A stretch of DNA of 64,000 nucleotides from Flavobacterium aquaticum (lineage in GTDB: Bacteria > Bacteroidota > Bacteroidia > Flavobacteriales > Flavobacteriaceae): positions 1 through 64,000 of the forward strand of contig NZ_QLMI01000006.1 of NCBI RefSeq assembly GCF_003259835.1, in the 5' to 3' direction. Of this stretch, positions 61,108 to 64,000 are shown piece by piece. Every line of letters starts with the position of its first letter. The first letter of the stretch is position 1. A program made the position numbers and the translations under genes. The notes under the pieces are model-generated. The model was not told the origin of the DNA. It did not search any database and saw nothing but the letters and a program-made list of their open reading frames with translations.

Positions 61108-61638
61108 TTATTTAATGCTAAATAATCCTTCTGGTTTATTTTCTAATTCTTCGAAACGCTTAGTACACTTCACTAAAATTTCTTTTGCTTCGTTAACATC
61201 TCCCCAACCTTCAACATCTACTTTTTTGTTTTCTAAATCTTTATACACTTGGAAGAAGTGTTCGATTTCTTTAATTAAGTGCGGATTTACATCACTTAAA
61301 TCGTTTAATTTGTTCCAAATTGGGTCAGAAACGGGTACGCAAATTACTTTTTCATCTGGTCCTTTGTCGTCTGCCATATGGAAAACACCGATTGGCTTTA
61401 CTTCCATTACACAACCTGGAAAAGTTGGCTCGTTTACTAAAACTAATACATCTAATGGATCTCCATCTAATGCTAATGTTTCTGGAATAAATCCGTAATC
61501 TGCTGGATACATCATTGACGAAAATAACATTCTGTCAAAACGCATTCTTTTTAATTCAAAATCGTACTCGTATTTGTTTCTACTTCCTCTTGGAATCTCA
61601 ATCAATACATCAAATGTAGTAATTTTATCTGCTGTCAT
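61108..61638 (-). CDS. ppa: Soluble inorganic pyrophosphatase
   Basis: This 176-residue family I pyrophosphatase hydrolyses pyrophosphate in the cytoplasm. Motifs are VLIEIPRGSRNKYEYD, YPADYGFIPETL and the metal-binding D-G-D-P-L-D-V-L-V (about residues 66-74). It lies next to the membrane pyrophosphatase, so the cell can either waste or conserve the energy of the same substrate. A good promoter is directly upstream. Confidence 0.95.
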   Translation of the reverse strand: MTADKITTFDVLIEIPRGSRNKYEYDFELKRMRFDRMLFSSMMYPADYGFIPETLALDGDPLDVLVLVNEPTFPGCVMEVKPIGVFHMADDKGPDEKVICVPVSDPIWNKLNDLSDVNPHLIKEIEHFFQVYKDLENKKVDVEGWGDVNEAKEILVKCTKRFEELENKPEGLFSIK

Positions 61639-61662
61639 TTTTCTTATATTTTAAAGCGGGTG

Positions 61663-61694
61663 CAAAGTTACCACTATAAAACATTAGAAACAAA
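61663..61694 (-). promoter_or_regulatory. ppa promoter
   Basis: On the minus strand TTTG (61691-61694) and TAACTTTG (61663-61670) are separated by 20 bp, a close match to the Bacteroidota promoter. Confidence 0.7.
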
Positions 61695-61730
61695 AGAGTT
61701 TTGCAAAAAAAGTATAGATTTTACAAAGAT

Positions 61731-62333
61731 TTAATATGTGATTTTTCTTCCTCTTTTTTCAAGGTAATAGTGCCAAAGAAAATAAGTTGCTACTGAGCGA
61801 TAAGGCTTCCATTTTTGAGCATAGATTTCCATTTCTTCTTTAGTATGAATATCTAACAACTCTTTCATGGTATTTACCACTGCAATATCACCAAGCGGAA
61901 TAATATCCAACGAATTCAGGCAAAACATCAAATAAATATCAATTGTCCAATTACCGATTCCTTTGATTTTAATAAGTTCTTCTCGAACAACTTCAGAATC
62001 TTTGAAAGCCAAACTCTCTAAATCTAATTCTTTTGATAAAATAGCTTCTGAAAGCGCTTTTATGTATTTCGTTTTTTGACGACTCACTCCACAGGCACGA
62101 AAATCTTCATCTGAAAAAACAAATAGATTTTCAGTTGAAAAATCAGGAATCGCGTTTTTTAGCTTATTAAAAGTAGCTTTTGCAGAATCTATAGAAACTT
62201 GTTGTTCTAAAATTAAGAGTACTAATGTCTCAAATCCCTGAGCTCTTTTAGGCTGCACAGGAATTCCATATTGCTGGCTTATTTGTTTAAAAATAGTATC
62301 TTTTTTATATAAATATGCAATTGCCTCTTCCAT
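61731..62333 (-). CDS. AlkA-like DNA-3-methyladenine glycosylase
   Basis: This 200-residue protein is a helix-hairpin-helix DNA glycosylase. The HhH motif is in LIKIKGIGNWTIDIYLMFCL (about residues 121-140); G-I-G-x-W-T and the catalytic Asp (D133-like in TIDIYL) follow the AlkA/MAG pattern. The N-terminal half has LVLLILEQQVSIDSAKATF. It would remove alkylated bases such as 3-methyladenine. It lacks the extra N-terminal domain of E. coli AlkA. The start shares one base with the stop of the upstream DUF5686 gene. Confidence 0.87.
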   Translation of the reverse strand: MEEAIAYLYKKDTIFKQISQQYGIPVQPKRAQGFETLVLLILEQQVSIDSAKATFNKLKNAIPDFSTENLFVFSDEDFRACGVSRQKTKYIKALSEAILSKELDLESLAFKDSEVVREELIKIKGIGNWTIDIYLMFCLNSLDIIPLGDIAVVNTMKELLDIHTKEEMEIYAQKWKPYRSVATYFLWHYYLEKRGRKITY

Positions 62334-64000
62334 TAAAAATAGAAACCAAATGAAGCTCTTATAGCAAATTTTCTAGCATCTGGCATTTCTAAGTAACTTC
62401 CTCTCCAAGCAAAATCAATACGCATCACTTTGAAAATATTTCCAACTCCTGCGTGGTATTCCCAATAGATATCTTCTGGAGCAACATAAGTTAACCCTGA
62501 TGCATTTAACATTACATTTTCATCAGAAACTCTACCGTAAACGCCTTTGATACCAATAATTTCGCGAAGGTTTAGTTTTCTTAAAAGCGGCACTCTCGAA
62601 AACAATCTTCCGTTAAAATGATGTTCTAAATGTAACGAAGCATATTCATCTGCCACAAAATCGTAGTAATCTAACAAATTATATGTATTTTCGATTACAA
62701 ACCATGACTGATTTCCAGGGATAACACCCATTAAACCAAGTGGCACTTCTCCGAAAATTTTACCCGTTTCAAAAGTGGTAAACAATCTACCAAAACCACC
62801 TATTAAAGCTGGTTGACGGTAATAAAGTTGTAATTTTTGATAATTAAAATCACTATTTAAAACTCCTTTTAAGCCCTGACTATAACTCAGAAAAACTCGA
62901 GCATAATTGAAATCTACGTCCATACGATCAACACCATAACCTACGGTTTTTCGTTTTGGAGTATATTCTGCAACTAAATTTATTTCTGATTGTTTTACTT
63001 CATTTTTTATTTCGGTTTGTGTTAAATCGGTGTAATAATCCAAACTAAATTCGTTTGAAGCCGATTTTAATGTTCTATAAGTTAGATTCGTTTGAAAAGT
63101 AAAATTCTTTGCTGGTTCAATTTCAAATCCTAAAGTTGTAAGATTTACAGAAGTTAATTGATTATTTACACCACTTGCAAATAATGCTGATGAGGCAAAA
63201 CTTCGCCCTAAAACATCATTTGAAGTTGTTAAACTAACTCCCATTTGTTCTACATCGCGACGATTTCCTACTGATAAAATCAACCTTTTTTTAGGATTTA
63301 CCATCCATCTACCCGAAATTCCGTATTTGAATTGATTATCTCTAAATCCGTAAGCCGTGTAGCCTTGAATACGCCACTTATCATGAGAACCAAAATAAGT
63401 TCTACCACCAACTCTTATTCTTTGACCTTCAACATCATTATATCCGAAGGTCGAAAAAATAGGTCCGTAATCCATTTTCCATTTAGGAATTTCGATATAT
63501 CCACTTCCTAAAATTGAGGCAAGACTGTAAATTCGTTTAAAACGCGGTACTTCTTTTAAAGTATCGAGCATTTTATAAATGCCAGCTTCGTTTTTATTTA
63601 AAGCTTCAAATCGATTATCTTCCCAATACTCATCGGGTTTATTAAACACCGCATTATCGTAAAAATTAACCTCTTCTTTGTAAAATTTATCGTCTTTTTT
63701 AATGTCAAATTTATGATTTCTGGCAAGCGTTGTTCGTTTTCCGTAAACCCCTCTTGATTCTTCTTTTTTAGAAAAACTAAAATCAGACATCATATAATCT
63801 CTTTTCAACAAAAAAACAGAATCGTTCAATACTTCGTATTCTTGCTCAATATAAATTTCTTTTACCCAGTTGATATTAGCACTTTTACTGGCTTCTAAAT
63901 TAATTTTTTTGATAGCAAAAGTGGTGTCGTTTACCCAAAAATCACCTTTAAAAGTCAATTCGTTTTTACGTCTTGGATAGTACACAATATTATAACACCA
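62333..64000 (-). CDS. DUF5686 outer-membrane protein, 5' part outside the window
   Basis: The frame is open to the right edge, so at least 555 residues of the C-terminal part are present. The visible N-terminal stretch has YYPRRKNELTFKGDFWVN, then a barrel region with repeated amphipathic strands, such as RIRVGGRTYFGSHDKWRIQ and the final RKFAIRASFGFYF. The terminal Phe fits a barrel inserted by the BAM complex. DUF5686 proteins normally begin with a carboxypeptidase-like domain, expected beyond the edge. Function is unknown. The stop overlaps the glycosylase start by one base. Confidence 0.82.
   Translation of the reverse strand, partial: WCYNIVYYPRRKNELTFKGDFWVNDTTFAIKKINLEASKSANINWVKEIYIEQEYEVLNDSVFLLKRDYMMSDFSFSKKEESRGVYGKRTTLARNHKFDIKKDDKFYKEEVNFYDNAVFNKPDEYWEDNRFEALNKNEAGIYKMLDTLKEVPRFKRIYSLASILGSGYIEIPKWKMDYGPIFSTFGYNDVEGQRIRVGGRTYFGSHDKWRIQGYTAYGFRDNQFKYGISGRWMVNPKKRLILSVGNRRDVEQMGVSLTTSNDVLGRSFASSALFASGVNNQLTSVNLTTLGFEIEPAKNFTFQTNLTYRTLKSASNEFSLDYYTDLTQTEIKNEVKQSEINLVAEYTPKRKTVGYGVDRMDVDFNYARVFLSYSQGLKGVLNSDFNYQKLQLYYRQPALIGGFGRLFTTFETGKIFGEVPLGLMGVIPGNQSWFVIENTYNLLDYYDFVADEYASLHLEHHFNGRLFSRVPLLRKLNLREIIGIKGVYGRVSDENVMLNASGLTYVAPEDIYWEYHAGVGNIFKVMRIDFAWRGSYLEMPDARKFAIRASFGFYF

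Overview
The window is chromosomal DNA of a member of the Bacteroidota, most likely the family Flavobacteriaceae and close to Flavobacterium. The support is low GC content, promoters of the TTTG / TAnnTTTG type, a GldA gliding-motility ATPase, a GLPGLI protein, a protein with a type A C-terminal sorting domain for type IX secretion, a split methionine synthase, and intergenic repeats of the kind common in that family. No rRNA, tRNA, phage, transposase or CRISPR array was found. Nearly all of it is ordinary housekeeping DNA; the unusual signal lies in leaders, repeats and small ORFs.

Layout. 1-609: repeat-rich, no convincing gene. 0.6-9.4 kb: FtsX-type permease, NamZ-like muramidase, YkgJ, methyltransferase, TonB-like protein, QueE, HerA-like ATPase, DMT-type membrane protein, cupin, kynurenine monooxygenase. 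9.5-13.1 kb: light/DNA-repair operon (flavin reductase, DUF2256, cryptochrome DASH, FeS photolyase) behind a palindromic operator candidate. 13.1-17.4 kb: NUMOD4 protein, ureohydrolase, kynureninase, QueA. 17.5-23.3 kb: secreted LamG protein divergent from a LytS/LytTR two-component pair. 23.3-29.4 kb: aroA, SMR exporter, four-helix-bundle protein, MazG-like, Dtd, RsgA, DAHP synthase/chorismate mutase, PheA. 29.5-31.3 kb: gldA and a TPR-like protein. 31.3-44.3 kb: a contiguous methionine/SAM regulon. 44.4-51.7 kb: tail-fibre-like S74 protein, outer-membrane barrel, GLPGLI protein, secreted protein, deoxynucleoside kinase. 51.7-58.3 kb: GH2 beta-mannosidase, CutC, aspartylglucosaminidase and GH20 hexosaminidase, read as an N-glycan degradation operon. 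58.4-64 kb: membrane pyrophosphatase with a Cys-rich tail, soluble pyrophosphatase, AlkA-like glycosylase and a DUF5686 protein cut by the window edge.

The most interesting content is a set of RNA-level switches on amino-acid genes. metY is preceded by a Met-rich leader peptide (6 Met in 22 residues), a strong terminator, and a second short Arg/Cys-rich ORF. pheA is preceded by a Phe/Tyr-rich leader peptide and a strong terminator. In both, a strand inside the leader ORF can pair with the 5' arm of the terminator, and in both that strand ends exactly 12 nt before the stop codon. This is the classical geometry of ribosome-mediated attenuation. The divergent metK has a SAM-II-type aptamer, and the metH operon has a SAM-I aptamer. 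Thus three RNA control modes act within about 7 kb of one pathway. A 46-codon ORF sits between the two halves of metH.

The second unusual signal is invasion of aroA by short repeats: three blocks of a 7-bp tandem repeat (the same family as in neighbouring intergenic gaps), a CCCTTTT x4 tract and a palindromic element, all read through in frame.
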